Below are positions 8,164-17,390 of a stretch of DNA of 21,336 bases, piece after piece. Source of the stretch: Ophiothrix spiculata (taxonomy: Eukaryota; Echinodermata; Ophiuroidea; Amphilepidida; Ophiotrichidae); NCBI GenBank assembly GCA_000969725.1, contig JXSR01S007673.1. The stretch is one strand, 5' to 3'. A program made the translations under genes and the position numbers. The notes beneath the pieces were generated by a model that was given only the letters and a program-made list of their open reading frames with translations, did not search any database and was not told the DNA's origin. Position 1 is the stretch's first letter, and the number at the start of each line of letters is the position of its first letter.

Positions 8164-8905
8164 GATATCAGTCAGTGTTGGAGGTCTCCAGATAAGATCT
8201 TGGTCTCAAGACCTTCGATCTAGTGTTCATTATCTAGATATCAGTCAGTGTTGGAGGTCTCCAGACAAGATCTTGGTCACAAGACCTTCGATCTAGTGTT
8301 CATTATCTAGATATCAGTCAGTGTTGGAGGTCTCCAGACAAGATCTTGGTTTCAAGACCTTCGATCTAGTGTTCATTATCTAGATATCAGTCAGTGTTGG
8401 AGGTCTCCAGACCATCGATCTAGTGTTCATCTTCTGGATATCAGTCAGTATTGGAGGTCTCTAGACAAGATCTTGGTCTCAAGACCTTCAATCTTGTGTT
8501 CATTCTCTAGATATCAGTCAATGTTGGAGGTCTCCAGACAAGATCTTCTAAGACCTTCGATCTAGTGTTTATTATCTGGATCTCCAGACAAGATCTTGGT
8601 CTCAAGACCTTCAATCTAGTGTTTATTTTCTGGATATCTGTCAGTGTTGGAGGTCTCCAGACAAGATCTTGGTTACAAGACCTTCGATCTAGTGTTCATT
8701 CTCTAGCTATCAGTCAGTGTTGGAGGTCTCCAGACCTTCAATCTAGTGTTTATTTTCTGGATATCTGTCAGTGTTGGAGGTCTCCAGACAAGATCTTGGT
8801 TACAAGACCTTCGATCTAGTGTTCATTCTCTAGCTATCAGTCAGTGTTGGAGGTCTCCAGACAAGATCTTGGTCTCAAGACCATCTTGTGTTTATTCAGA
8901 TCTTG
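8164..8905. repeat. 73-bp minisatellite array
   Basis: Units beginning GATATCAGTCAGTGTTGGAG start at 8164, 8237, 8310, 8383, 8437, 8510, then after a shortened unit at 8633, 8706, 8760 and 8833. The full period is 73 bp. Two units are 54 bp, each lacking the same 19-base segment, and one is about 50 bp. A 73+54 = 127-bp block (from 8633) is followed by a near copy (from 8760), a local higher-order repeat. Each unit contains AGATC..GGTCTCAAGACC..GATCT, which can form a stem. Since 73 is not a multiple of three, the long frames through the array cannot encode a repeat protein in one frame. Confidence 0.95.
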
Positions 8906-9055
8906 GTCTCGGTTTCAGTTTTGGTCTAAGAAATCAAATTAGTCTCGGTCTCAGATGGCCTCATTTTGAAATGAAATGTCTCAATCAAATCTCAGATTTG
9001 CAGGTCTACAGCTCTGATATTGATTCAAAGCCTTCATTTGGCTCATGGCATCAAT
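8906..9055. repeat. Degenerate GGTCTC-type sequence flanking the array
   Basis: Short TTGGTCTC, GGTTTCAG and CGGTCTCAG words repeat irregularly to about 8955, probably decayed edge units. The rest up to the hAT-like element is ordinary AT-rich DNA. Confidence 0.5.
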
Positions 9056-9855
9056 CACAATCAGGGACTGAATTTTGTAATGAGCAGGCGAGCGAAAAAA
9101 AGCTCTCCTGGATCTCTCAAGATGAGCAGTAGACGAGTTTTCAAAAAACTCATCTGGAGAAATCTAGACGAGCACTTTGGAAAGTTTGGTTAGTTTAAGA
9201 ATTAATACAAATGCAATATTTTTACTGAAATTCCCCATGACGCATGACATGTGCTGATCCACACCAATATCATTTCATATGATTTTAATTTTTGACAAAG
9301 TATTTACTGGAATCTCTTTCCCCGTGTCTATCTTTTGCTTTATTTATTCTTCGGTTGTGCCGAAGCTACCGACTCCGTCGCCATTTTGATTGCTTCGAGG
9401 TGATTTTATATAATCAGGAAGAGATTGATTGATGAATATTAATGAGTAACTATTAACACGTCATCGCATTTTGTGAATGATACAGCGTAGATTTCATTGA
9501 TCGTTCTCTGCTTTATCTGACGTCACGCATACTTAATACTCTAAACATCGCGAGGTCTCAGGCACTTGCAGATGGTATCAATGTTCACTAACATTTGCTC
9601 TTGGAACCAAAATGAGTTCATACGTCAGTAACAAGTTTAATTACATAGTCTGATCATGTTCCAAGATCGCTTCAGCGAGAGCATTTATGAGTTACAAGAT
9701 TGACGATAGCGAAGTCGGCAATTCATTTATTAGGAGCTTGAAAACTCTTGGCACAATCTGACGAGACGCGCGATAAATTGCTCGGACTGAAAGGCTTTTA
9801 GATGCGTGATGACGCACGAAAGCGCGCGCGCCTTAAAATTCAGTCCCTGCACAAT
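9056..9855. mobile_element. hAT-like non-autonomous element, 6-bp TSD CACAAT
   Basis: The element is 9062-9849 (788 bp) with 15-bp perfect terminal repeats CAGGGACTGAATTTT. CACAAT occurs immediately outside both ends (9056-9061, 9850-9855). CAGGG ends fit hAT; a 6-bp duplication is shorter than the usual 8 but is known for some hAT subgroups. The interior is CG-richer near the right end (GCGCGCGCGC at about 9822-9831) and repeats ACGAG/GACGAG words, possible transposase-binding motifs. No transposase frame is present. Confidence 0.75.
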
Positions 9856-10205
9856 GCAAAAAAGCATGCATTTGATCTCCAAAGAAGTATTGCTGTGGAT
9901 TGTGTGTATAGTTTTATTAGGTTAATAGTAACCTATACTGTTTCTATTGCAAATAGAGGTGCACAACTTTGATGGCAAAGGATTTTGTTAAATTGAATTT
10001 AATGCCATAGTTGAATATAGTTCATCTGCCGAGGTACAATTTTATTTGAATCATGTGTGTACTTGTTGAATAATGCATGTGTATCCCATCCTGGAGTAAA
10101 AGTCATTCCAAAGATTTTGTCATGGTTATAGTTGGTAGCTATGGCACACGACCAGGAATTTGCAATTTTGGGCAGTCACAATGTAGCACGACACATGTGC
10201 ATATG
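9856..10205. other. No recognised gene
   Basis: The sequence lies just 3' of the LINE relic on the minus strand, so part may be LINE 3' untranslated sequence; I cannot confirm that. Confidence 0.4.
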
Positions 10206-10400
10206 TTATGATGGTCTGTTGCAAGAAAAGTAGATGTCTTTTCTTGACTCAAAGTCATCAAGGATTTTTGTTAAAATCCCATTTTCTCTACTGAAGATAC
10301 CTTTGTAGAATCTTGCAGCTTGTCTCTGAACTCTCTCGATGGATTTGTTCTTTTGAGTATAAGGGTTCCATGCTCCGAGAGTCTTTTTAAGCTGTGACGT
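10206..10400 (-). pseudogene. LINE reverse-transcriptase C-terminal fragment
   Basis: Sixty-four codons plus a stop read on the minus strand. The stretch AWNPYTQKNK, then IERVQRQAARF, then LTKILDDFESRKD, matches the well-known segment after the reverse-transcriptase catalytic core in CR1/Jockey/RTE-like LINEs (V/A W-x-P-Y ... hxRhQRxAARF ... hxxLxxRR). The catalytic F/YADD region and the endonuclease are absent, so this is a 5'-truncated or degraded copy. The frame opens at a stop (10401-10403) with no natural start. A clade cannot be assigned from so little sequence. Confidence 0.8.
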
Positions 10401-11000
10401 TCACCTCAGGGCATCTCCTGAGGGTGAGCTTTATAACTGCATGTTGGGTGTGACTGTTTCATGATGGGTTTTTCAGCAAACTTGATACCCACATAGATTT
10501 TGATATTGTTATCATGTATATCTTTATGCCACTTGTTACTTGAATATAACTGGCACTCTTGAATATAACTGGCTCAGTGTAGTTATAAACTGCTCATGGT
10601 GGCAAAGATTTTTTCATACAAGTACCTGTAAATAACTATTTCTAACAACAGCATTTTGCTTTTGTTTGATAATCAGATCAGCTCAACCGCACTGTAAGCC
10701 ACTCAGGTTTCTCTAGAGAACTATGATCGATCAGTTGTTAGGTCTTCAATTTGTTCACAAATTAAACCATTCATGTCGCACAAATTCCTGGATCTGTCAT
10801 GGGCCCAGTGGCATTGACAAACAGCCTTCAGTGGGTATGGAAGAAGGTACAAGCATCTAGACCCTGGGATCTAGACTTTCTGAACTGAAACTTTCTTCGG
10901 CCCCATCAGTTGTCTTAATGGCTGTGTTTATTTCTGATGAATATCTTGATGTGGAGATCACTCTGTAAAGTCTTTCTTTTTAACATCCCATCATTTGGAT
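10401..11000. other. Gene-free stretch with small repeats
   Basis: A bulged hairpin TCACCTCAGG / CCTGAGGGTGA lies at 10401-10427, next to the LINE relic. CTTGAATATAACTGGC is duplicated at 10539-10554 and 10558-10573. Nothing else is recognised. Confidence 0.5.
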
Positions 11001-11332
11001 GCTAAAGCAGTCAAGTTAGCTCGAAAGGCGCTCGCTTGCGGGCGGAAGGTCCCGAGTTCGAACCCTGCTGGTGCTAAAAGTTGAGAACTGCTAATTCTCT
11101 TGTGGAAACTCAGGGAGCTGATTCGGGCAGCTATGGTGCATATGTGGGCTGATTAAGGTTCAGCCCCCCCCCCCTAGAGGTTGGTGCAGAACCTGATGCT
11201 TGGTGTGGAATGGAGCTTACTTGGGCCACAATGATCATCGAACACCTATAAAGTGTGCAGAGGTCACATGGAATTACAAATCTGGGAGGCATAGCGCACT
11301 ATAAATCCCCAGTATTTATATATTTATTTATG
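11001..11332 (+). mobile_element. tRNA-derived SINE
   Basis: The head carries RNA polymerase III promoter boxes. The A box is in TTAGCTCGAAAGGCGCTCGC (about 11016-11035) and the B box is AGTTCGAACCC (11055-11065), spaced as in a tRNA. The start (AAGCAG) and the stretch after the B box (CTGCT) give a partial acceptor-like pairing. A tRNA-unrelated body of about 230 bp follows, with a run of C near 11163, ending GCGCACTATAAAT and a T/A-rich TATTTATATATTTATTTA tail, a common echinoderm-type SINE ending. It is not a functional tRNA gene: the cloverleaf is poor and a body is attached. Target duplications were not resolved. Confidence 0.8.
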
Positions 11333-11381
11333 AAAGCCCTTGTATTTCTTTGTGCTTCTCTTGTGGTATGACAATATTGTC

Positions 11382-11605
11382 TAAGGGCATGTGCACACAG
11401 AAGAATTTGGTCATGACTATATTCTTGCTTGTGAGCCGCTTACGAACGCTTACGAACAAATTCTCAGTGTGAACGCAATTATAGAAAGTGTCTCGCTCGT
11501 GACCAAAAGTGATGCGCACCTGGTTTTAACGCGCAAGTGTGAACGCAACTGCTAAGTTGTCTGCTCTAGGACTAGTCATGACTATTATGTGTGAACACAG
11601 CCTTA
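11382..11605. mobile_element. MITE with TA flanks and GTCATGACTA subterminal repeats
   Basis: The ends AGGGCATGTGCACACAG (11384) and, in reverse complement, AGGCTGTGTTCACACA (ending 11603) are followed inward on both sides by GTCATGACTA. TA lies outside each end (11382-11383, 11604-11605). Inside, GTGTGAACGCAA occurs twice and CTTACGAACG is repeated. Length 220 bp, non-coding; the minus-strand frames over it are spurious. Confidence 0.65.
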
Positions 11606-11924
11606 GTGAATAAGACCATATTTCTGTGATGTCATGTGTCTCAATATTGAACAACAGTGCAGATCTAGATATGAATTTGTGGCTTTTTATTGTGAGTAAA
11701 AACCTTTTGCTTTCCACATGTCGGACACCATTAAGGGTAACCATGAAAAGTATAGTGGCAGTTAGACCTCTACTAGTGTGACCTGTCCTTGCCAATGTAG
11801 CGCTGCTCCTCTGCTTGCTAAGTCTAGAAACACTCGCACAGGTGTTGACTTGACAGTGTATAATTTGTTCAGAAAACCACTCCAAAAGTCGACAGGCTGG
11901 AACTGTCAAGTTCTGACGTGGCCT
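11606..11924. other. No recognised element
   Basis: The 147-codon minus-strand frame at 11526-11969 crosses the end of a MITE and the start of repeat X, so it is not a gene. No other structure is seen. Confidence 0.5.
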
Positions 11925-12723
11925 GTTGCTGTTCTGGTCAGTTGAAGGTTTCAAGAAAGGAACCAACATTTGAGAATGTAGTTCAGATTCAGTTGAGAAT
12001 AAAGTTCAGATTCTGGTATTGTAGAAATATGTCATACCACAAAACGTCGATCCTGGGTTTACACCCGGAAGTCAATCTTTACCGAAATTTAAGCCCAAAC
12101 ACTTTTGCCTATAAAACTAATAAGCCGTGACATTAGCTCCAATTCATAGCGGGTGATTTGAATTGTTGTTTGGGATGGGTGGTAGTGCGCATCAATTTCA
12201 CGCCTATTTGGGTGCATCATTGTGCATTGTGGGATTAAATTTTGTTAAAGATTGATTTCCGGTTGGGAAACCCAGGATCGACGTATTGCTGAATGGGGTC
12301 TAGTTGTGTATCAACACATCTCTTCAGCTAGATGTATTGTTTCCATTCCTGAATTTACATCATGCAAAATGAGACCCTATTTCCTGGTAGCTATTTTGAT
12401 GACTGACCATTATTTAAATATTGGCTTAAATGAGCAACTTGAAATAAAAATACAGGTTAAAAGACCATTGGAGTTTCTATGACATTGACAAGCTTACTTA
12501 TGTATGTGACCATGCACCATGAATGCAGCGTAAAGGTGACCTCTTGTCATTTTACTTTTTTTAATGAAATATTTGTAAAGACAATGTTAAATATAAAAAA
12601 AGGTCACTTCAATGAACTTTACATCCCTAAGTCGTGCAAAGGTTGCCATTGAGTGCATGGTGACACTATCATCATTGAGTGCATGAACGGGTGCATGGTG
12701 ACACTATCATCATGAACGGGTTC
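11925..12723 (-). repeat. Repeat X, copy b, inverted, carrying a MITE
   Basis: The reverse complement matches 7197-7822 throughout, except that 12044-12284 is absent from the other copy. It has an extra duplicated segment near the right end, where GGTGACACTATCATCAT occurs twice (about 12659 and 12698). The ATG at 12550 (minus) starts MTRGHLYAAFMVHGH, a decayed version of the THAP-like start seen at 16117. The 76-codon plus-strand frame at 12252 is antisense to the repeat and is not a gene. Confidence 0.8.
12044..12284. mobile_element. 241-bp MITE inserted in repeat X copy b
   Basis: Both ends read inward ACGTCGATCCTGGGTTT (17 exact bases). Similarity then continues through CCGGAARTCAATCTTTA to AAATTTAA, giving arms of about 48 bp. 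The sequence is missing from repeat X copy a, where CATTCATCAATAAGTATGG bridges the same place, so the insertion can be seen against a near-empty site. No clean target duplication is visible. Non-coding. Confidence 0.8.
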
Positions 12724-14007
12724 AACCCTTCCAAATGGAGGCTTTTATTTACCTAATTAGTTTAAATTCACAAGTTATGATCTATTTGATCAATGTGATC
12801 AGCCAAAGGTTCTGAATAAATTCACGATTAAACAACATCCACCGAGTCTTGTGTACTTTCTTTTGTAAATTCCTATCACATGTAAGAAGCATTGTGGAGT
12901 ACAACGTTATGCCATTGCTGATTCAAGCAAAATCAAAACTGTTCCCCAGCTATGCAAAGGGTCACTTAGGGCAGAAGTAAGCATATCAAAATACTTCACC
13001 AAGTTTTGTCACATGACACATTGCATCAAAAGGTGTCAGTCATGCAAATTTGGAGATACTAGCAATTAACTTGCAAATTATCATGGACTTCAAAACCAAA
13101 ATTAAATTTTCTACAAGTAAGGCATCATTTATAAGCTTATGAATTTCCTTTCAAATCATATGAATATCATAATTTACATGAAAGTAGACAACTTATACCT
13201 TTTGATGTAATGGCTCATACAACCTCCATAATGCTCTTAGCTTTTTACCCTAAATTGGGAGATGAATCTACCTACAGTTCTGCCTTTCCCCCCAGTATAG
13301 GTCATGGCAGAGAGACACTTCCCCCACATCACCATCAGATTGCAGGCCTGAAGTGTTTCTCTGAATACGATAAATATATTGAAAATTATCATCTGATTCT
13401 CATCTTATAAAATCTCTTGTTTTTTCATTCTGTGGTGTTAAAATCATTCAACTGATTCATCCAGATGTCAAATCTAGAAAGGGAAGAATTGCTTTGGAAA
13501 ACTTTTCCATTACAGGCTGACAAACAATTTGCAAAACATTGTCAAAAAGTTTTGATACCATTGTATTTTAAGAATAATTTTGTCTCTCAAAATATGTGGG
13601 AGTTCAAAAGTGGACTCCACTTGTAGCAAAAAAAATTCAAGTTTAATGGAGGAACTATTTACCAACATCTGGTAAAAAGGCATATCCACCTCCAGGTCAA
13701 AAGTTAAATTCAGGTAAAAAAAAAACCACCACAGATTATTTTCATTGACCAGCATACTCGATCACACTGTAGGCTAACACCATGTTAACACAGGGTATCA
13801 TCATTAACTTAAAGATGGGAAACACTAAATTAAGAAAAGCACTCTGATTTCATAGAGCAAAGTATAGGCTAACAACTCTCACGCAACAGTAATTTTACGC
13901 TATATTCCGTTATGGTCTTAGGAAGGCGGACTACCATTTTATGGGGACAAAGATTACTTTCACAGGTGAGTCCCATGAAAATACTATGATGGAACAAGCG
14001 TACGAGG
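12724..14007. other. 1.3-kb gene-free stretch
   Basis: AT-rich DNA. Short frames at 13210 (plus) and 13510-13755 (minus, Phe/Leu-rich) carry no recognisable domain and lie in low-complexity sequence. No inverted-repeat ends or tandem repeats stand out. This is the longest stretch I cannot explain. Confidence 0.5.
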
Positions 14008-14244
14008 TTAGGGGAGACACGTAAACTAATCGGCAATGTGGTTCAGATATCTGCACCAGTCGGAACAGTCTATTTCTCCACTAATCTTACACATATCAAT
14101 AATTTCTCTTATCCAGGCATTTTATTGTGTACTTGTGTACTATATCTAATTGAATATGTTCCAGCCAGATGCCCAAAATTTGACTTTACCATCTAGTTCA
14201 GATAACGGCAAGCTGTTGCCGATTAGTTTACGTTTCTCCCCTTA
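14008..14244. mobile_element. PIF/Harbinger MITE, TSD TTA
   Basis: The element is 14011-14241 (231 bp), flanked by TTA on both sides (14008-14010, 14242-14244). The ends GGGGAGACACGTAAACTAAT and, in reverse complement, GGGGAGAAACGTAAACTAAT start 25-bp arms with one mismatch; the arms finish CGGCAA. TTA/TAA duplications with G-rich ends are the PIF/Harbinger signature. No transposase is present. Confidence 0.85.
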
Positions 14245-14426
14245 TTCCGTTTCAAAATAGGATATGGAGGGGCACATAATTCAAAAGCTCACCCCTACAA
14301 AAGTTAATAAAGAGTTTCAAACACAAATTCCAGATTGAAATCAATAAATTCAATTTTATTTATGTTGAAACATTTGAATTAGAAATAGTTTACACATGTA
14401 TATCATAGTCCATAAACTGAAATATA

Positions 14427-14684
14427 AATTGTGATGCTCACCCTGAAAGGGGGGACTTTGCAGATGATATCAATTTTGATTTTATCATTTCATCTGTTAC
14501 AACATTTTTTAAGCTTTAAAATGACACCTTACTTGCTGAAATTGATCAAGGTGATCAAATTTTACAACAGAAAATCTGTTGGCAATTCTTATTATTTTCT
14601 TTATTTTTTGCTGTCTATTTTCATCAGTTTCTCAAAAAGTGTTCTGTTGCAAAGTCCCCCCTTTCTGGGTCAGTCATCACAATT
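14427..14684. mobile_element. 250-bp GTGATG MITE, copy 1, TSD AATT
   Basis: The element is 14431-14680, flanked by AATT on both sides. The ends GTGATGCTCACCCTGAAAGG and, in reverse complement, GTGATGACTGACCCAGAAAG are inverted repeats. The whole length is highly similar to 15849-16098 in the same orientation. A plus-strand frame of 88 codons runs through it and resembles the frame in copy 2 only because the DNA is duplicated. Confidence 0.85.
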
Positions 14685-15449
14685 AGTTGAAAGATAAAGA
14701 TATCAATGTCAAATAATTCATAAATATTTATGAAAACATAAACAAGATTTAACTTGGCTGGGGGATTGCAGTTTGTTAACTAAAGAAATGTTGTTCATGT
14801 GATAAAAAGCTGTATAATTACATTTAACCAAGCATGTTTTGACTTGGATCACATGGTCAATTCAGGCTTACTGTCTGGTGGTGTGAACAGGAAAATTGTA
14901 TGAAAAAAATAACCCAAGATTTTATTTTTTCTGGATTGAGAGGATTGGTACTATCAGGCTTTGCACATGATTGTAAAAAACAAAACAAAAAAAGTGAGTC
15001 ATATGGAATTTGGATACAGTTTAACTCCTGGAATATAAACTCAGGATCTACATGTGTCTACTCAGCTCAAACCAGCTATATCGTCATGTGAGTGCAAGAT
15101 AGTCGTATCTGCAATAACTGCCATTTGTCATAAATTTGGACTGTATAATCTCCAGTCTTGGGTCAGCTGTTCTTGAAATGGTCCTTCAGGTCACACCGTC
15201 ACCTGAAGAACCATTTCAAGGGAAGAACCACTGATGTAAGACAATGGAATTATAGGTGTCACATAAGTTGGTCAGAAGTGTTAATACATTTTCCAGATTT
15301 TTACCTTCCCCTTTAATAAGATTGTACCATTGAAGAAACTGATTGCATGTTCAAGTTCAGGAAAATCACATGTAACGTTGGTGATCACCCCAAAGAGTGG
15401 AACATTGTTAACTCTATCTGTAATTCTGATTGGTCTATTGCTTTGAGAA
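14685..15449. other. Gene-free stretch with one strong hairpin
   Basis: CTTGAAATGGTCCTTCAGGT (15172-15191) and its near-perfect reverse complement (15201-15220, one mismatch) are separated by nine bases. The part from 15281 on lies under a 131-codon minus-strand frame whose upstream end overlaps the decayed THAP-like fragment at 15450-15516. Otherwise nothing is recognised. Confidence 0.5.
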
Positions 15450-15516
15450 AAGGTCACATATTTGAGACTGTCCATTCCAAACGAGCCGTAAATGCAGCAA
15501 ACTTCATTTTGCTCGT
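15450..15516 (-). pseudogene. Fragment of THAP-like start, repeat X copy d
   Basis: On the minus strand the codons read CCIYGSFGMDS. This aligns with the CIYGSCGMDS at 16117-16164 on the opposite strand, and the similarity covers about 60 bp from GCAAAATGAAG to the TATGTGACC region. The second cysteine of the THAP-like pair is replaced by Phe. It lies in a 131-codon open frame (15676-15281), but I recognise no domain in the rest of that frame. Confidence 0.45.
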
Positions 15517-15779
15517 GAAAATACGTGTGAAGTTTGTAAATTGCCGGAATTGATTTTTTTGACAGATTCACAATCCTTTTCCTTACTTCAAAACACCAGC
15601 AAAGTTTCATTAAAAAAATGATCGAAAATATCGAAAAATCAGAAATATGAAATATATCTATATATTTCGAGGACAATCAACAAAAAATATAGGGCTTACT
15701 ATCTTTAAACGTGTTTATCTCAGTTAGGTAGACTTTTTACTTCCAGACAAACTTTGACAGACCATAACTTGACTTCTGG

Positions 15780-16167
15780 AAATCGAGTGAAAGTTCATTG
15801 AGGTGTCATTTTCATCTTTATACATTGTTACATGGTATTTGCAAATATGTGATGGCTCACCCCGAAAGGGGGGACTTTGCAGATGATATCAATTTTGATT
15901 TTATCATTTCATCTGGTAGAACATTTTCTAAGCTTTAAAATGACACCTTACTTGTTGAAATTGATCAAGGTGATCAAATTTTACAACAGAAAATCTGCTG
16001 GAAATTCTTATTTTTTCCTTATTTTTTGCTGCCTATTTTCATCAGTTTCTCAAAAAGTGTTCTGTCGCTGAGTCCCCCTTTTCGGGATGAGTCATCACAT
16101 ATGTAAAAAAGTGAAAATGACAAGAGGCTGCATTTACGGCTCGTGTGGGATGGACAGTCACATATGA
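15780..16167 (+). repeat. Repeat X, copy c, with THAP-like start and a MITE inside
   Basis: AGTGAAAGTTCATTGAGGTG (about 15786) matches repeat X copies a and b, and the match resumes after the 15849-16098 MITE at GTGAAAATGACAAGAGGCTG. The ATG at 16117 opens MTRGCIYGSCGMDSHI and then a stop. C-x4-C right after MTRG resembles the start of THAP zinc-finger domains (C2CH) in transposases of the Kolobok or P type. From memory, echinoderm THAP proteins often begin MTRGC.(F/Y)G.C..DSRY. The rest of the domain is gone. Confidence 0.6.
15845..16102. mobile_element. 250-bp GTGATG MITE, copy 2, TSD ATAT
   Basis: The element is 15849-16098, exactly the same length as copy 1, flanked by ATAT at 15845-15848 and 16099-16102. 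The ends are GTGATGGCTCACCCCGAAAG and, in reverse complement, GTGATGACTCATCCCGAAAA. It interrupts repeat X: in copy a the matching position reads CAAATATTTCATTAAAACAA without the element, which supports both the boundaries and the duplication. Non-coding. Confidence 0.88.
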
Positions 16168-16880
16168 ACTTGTTTTCACGATTAAAAGATGATGGCAAAT
16201 ATTTCAACAAAATCAACTCTCAATTATGTTCTGTACATATTCACAATTATCTACATGATATATGTTCAATGTATATACATATTTCAAAACAATATTTACA
16301 AATTGAATTTGAATTTATAGTTCACATGTTATTTCTCTTTGTATATTTCCTCTTTTATTGTACAGTAATAATAATTGTAACAGAGGTATTATAAATTTAC
16401 ATGAGAAAACTAAAATACATGTATTTTAAACTTAGTCAATTTGAGGATGATAAATATGTGTAGGTCCTTACATTATTTAGTCCAAAACTGAGGGATCATA
16501 AAAAAGCACAATTATAGTCTTCAACTCAACCTATTGAACTGGAACATTTTTAGTTGATCACAGGCAAATTTGGCCAACATTAAGAAATGGTCGCTAACTA
16601 TGTTTTGATGGCTAACTCCAAAAATGATAGCCAAATAGCAAGCATTTTTAGCAATTTAGTGGAGTTAGCAATCATCGCTAAACATTATTGATATCGGTCC
16701 GGGTGTTATTTTTGAAGCCAATGCTTCATCTGTTCCTGCTGATGAATCAACTAACCAAAATCTTGGGATACTTTTTGAAACTAAAAAATACCCCTCAATA
16801 TTAACACAGAAAATCCATATACAAAATGTTTTTATGATACATGTGGTAGAAGTAGTTGCTATGAAAACAAAAGCTGTGTA
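16168..16880. other. AT-rich gene-free stretch
   Basis: Between 16590 and 16690, GCTAAC and GTTAGC words recur, including the pair GGCTAACTCC / GGAGTTAGCA, possibly an old inverted-repeat remnant. The 83-codon frame at 16143-16394 is hydrophobic AT-rich translation without a domain. Confidence 0.45.
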
Positions 16881-17390
16881 ATACGAGCTGGGACTAATAA
16901 TACTAAAAGGGACTGGAATCGTGAGTGAATTCTTTTGTTGTCTGGGTATCGATCGTTCTGGACGTCTGATATGGCTCTGCTCAGCATTTCATCGTATGCG
17001 GCGCTACAGCGCATTTCAACGTCGCCATTTTGTGCCAAACTGGTCACATACTTAAAAATATTCTTCTTGGAGTACAATCTATGATGATTAAGCATTGTAC
17101 TAGTGTCGTTAAAAACTTTCAGATAATTTTCTTTGAGGTGTACAGCATTCTTCATCGTGTGTCTTCATTTTTTCCCACAAAGTATGCTACACGTTACGCT
17201 TATTGGGGCCATCTTTTGAATTCAGTGTCATCTCTGTTTCTCTGTGGTAAACAAGGAAGTGAAATGTCGACAGCTCGCTTGCTCGATTTAGCTTATTATC
17301 ATGATAATAGTGTGACAGTCCAAGGGTGGAAAAATTGATAATTCACTCATAATTCCAGTCCCTTTTAGTATTATTAGTCCCAGATATGAG
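16881..17390. mobile_element. 496-bp element with 32-bp perfect terminal repeats
   Basis: The arms 16888-16919 and 17352-17383 are exact reverse complements over 32 bases, starting CTGGGACTAATAATACTAAA, and similarity extends to GAGTGAATT. The flanks are ATACGAG and ATATGAG, a 7-bp duplication with one mismatch; with the next C counted it could be 8 bp, as in hAT. The interior shares a module with 2437-2550. Overlapping frames of 98 (minus) and 102 (plus) codons have no recognisable domain; the minus one could be the decayed start of an ancestral gene. Confidence 0.75.

Noticed and set aside
8164-8905. Regularly spaced repeats resembling a CRISPR array
   Set aside because: The repeats are contiguous with no unique spacers, and the context is eukaryotic.
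8565-9132. Two overlapping plus-strand frames (84 and 128 codons) with SVGGLQTRSWLQDL-type repeats
   Set aside because: They are translations of the 73-bp minisatellite. The period is not a multiple of three and unit lengths vary, so no single frame is kept.
11001-11075. Functional tRNA gene
   Set aside because: The A and B boxes are good, but the acceptor and anticodon stems are poor and a SINE body follows directly.
11526-11969. 147-codon minus-strand frame
   Set aside because: It runs from a MITE through unrelated DNA into repeat X, with no domain.
7197-12723. One large transposon with repeat X copies as its terminal inverted repeats
   Set aside because: A third copy lies outside at 15780-16167, the outer ends carry no target duplication, and the enclosed DNA is a mixture of unrelated repeats.
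15281-15676. 131-codon minus-strand frame as an intact gene
   Set aside because: Only a short THAP-like stretch is recognisable and its second cysteine is lost; the remainder has no known domain. Kept only as a repeat X fragment.
14431-16071. Two similar plus-strand frames suggesting a small gene family
   Set aside because: Both lie inside copies of the same 250-bp MITE with its own target duplications; the protein similarity only reflects DNA identity.
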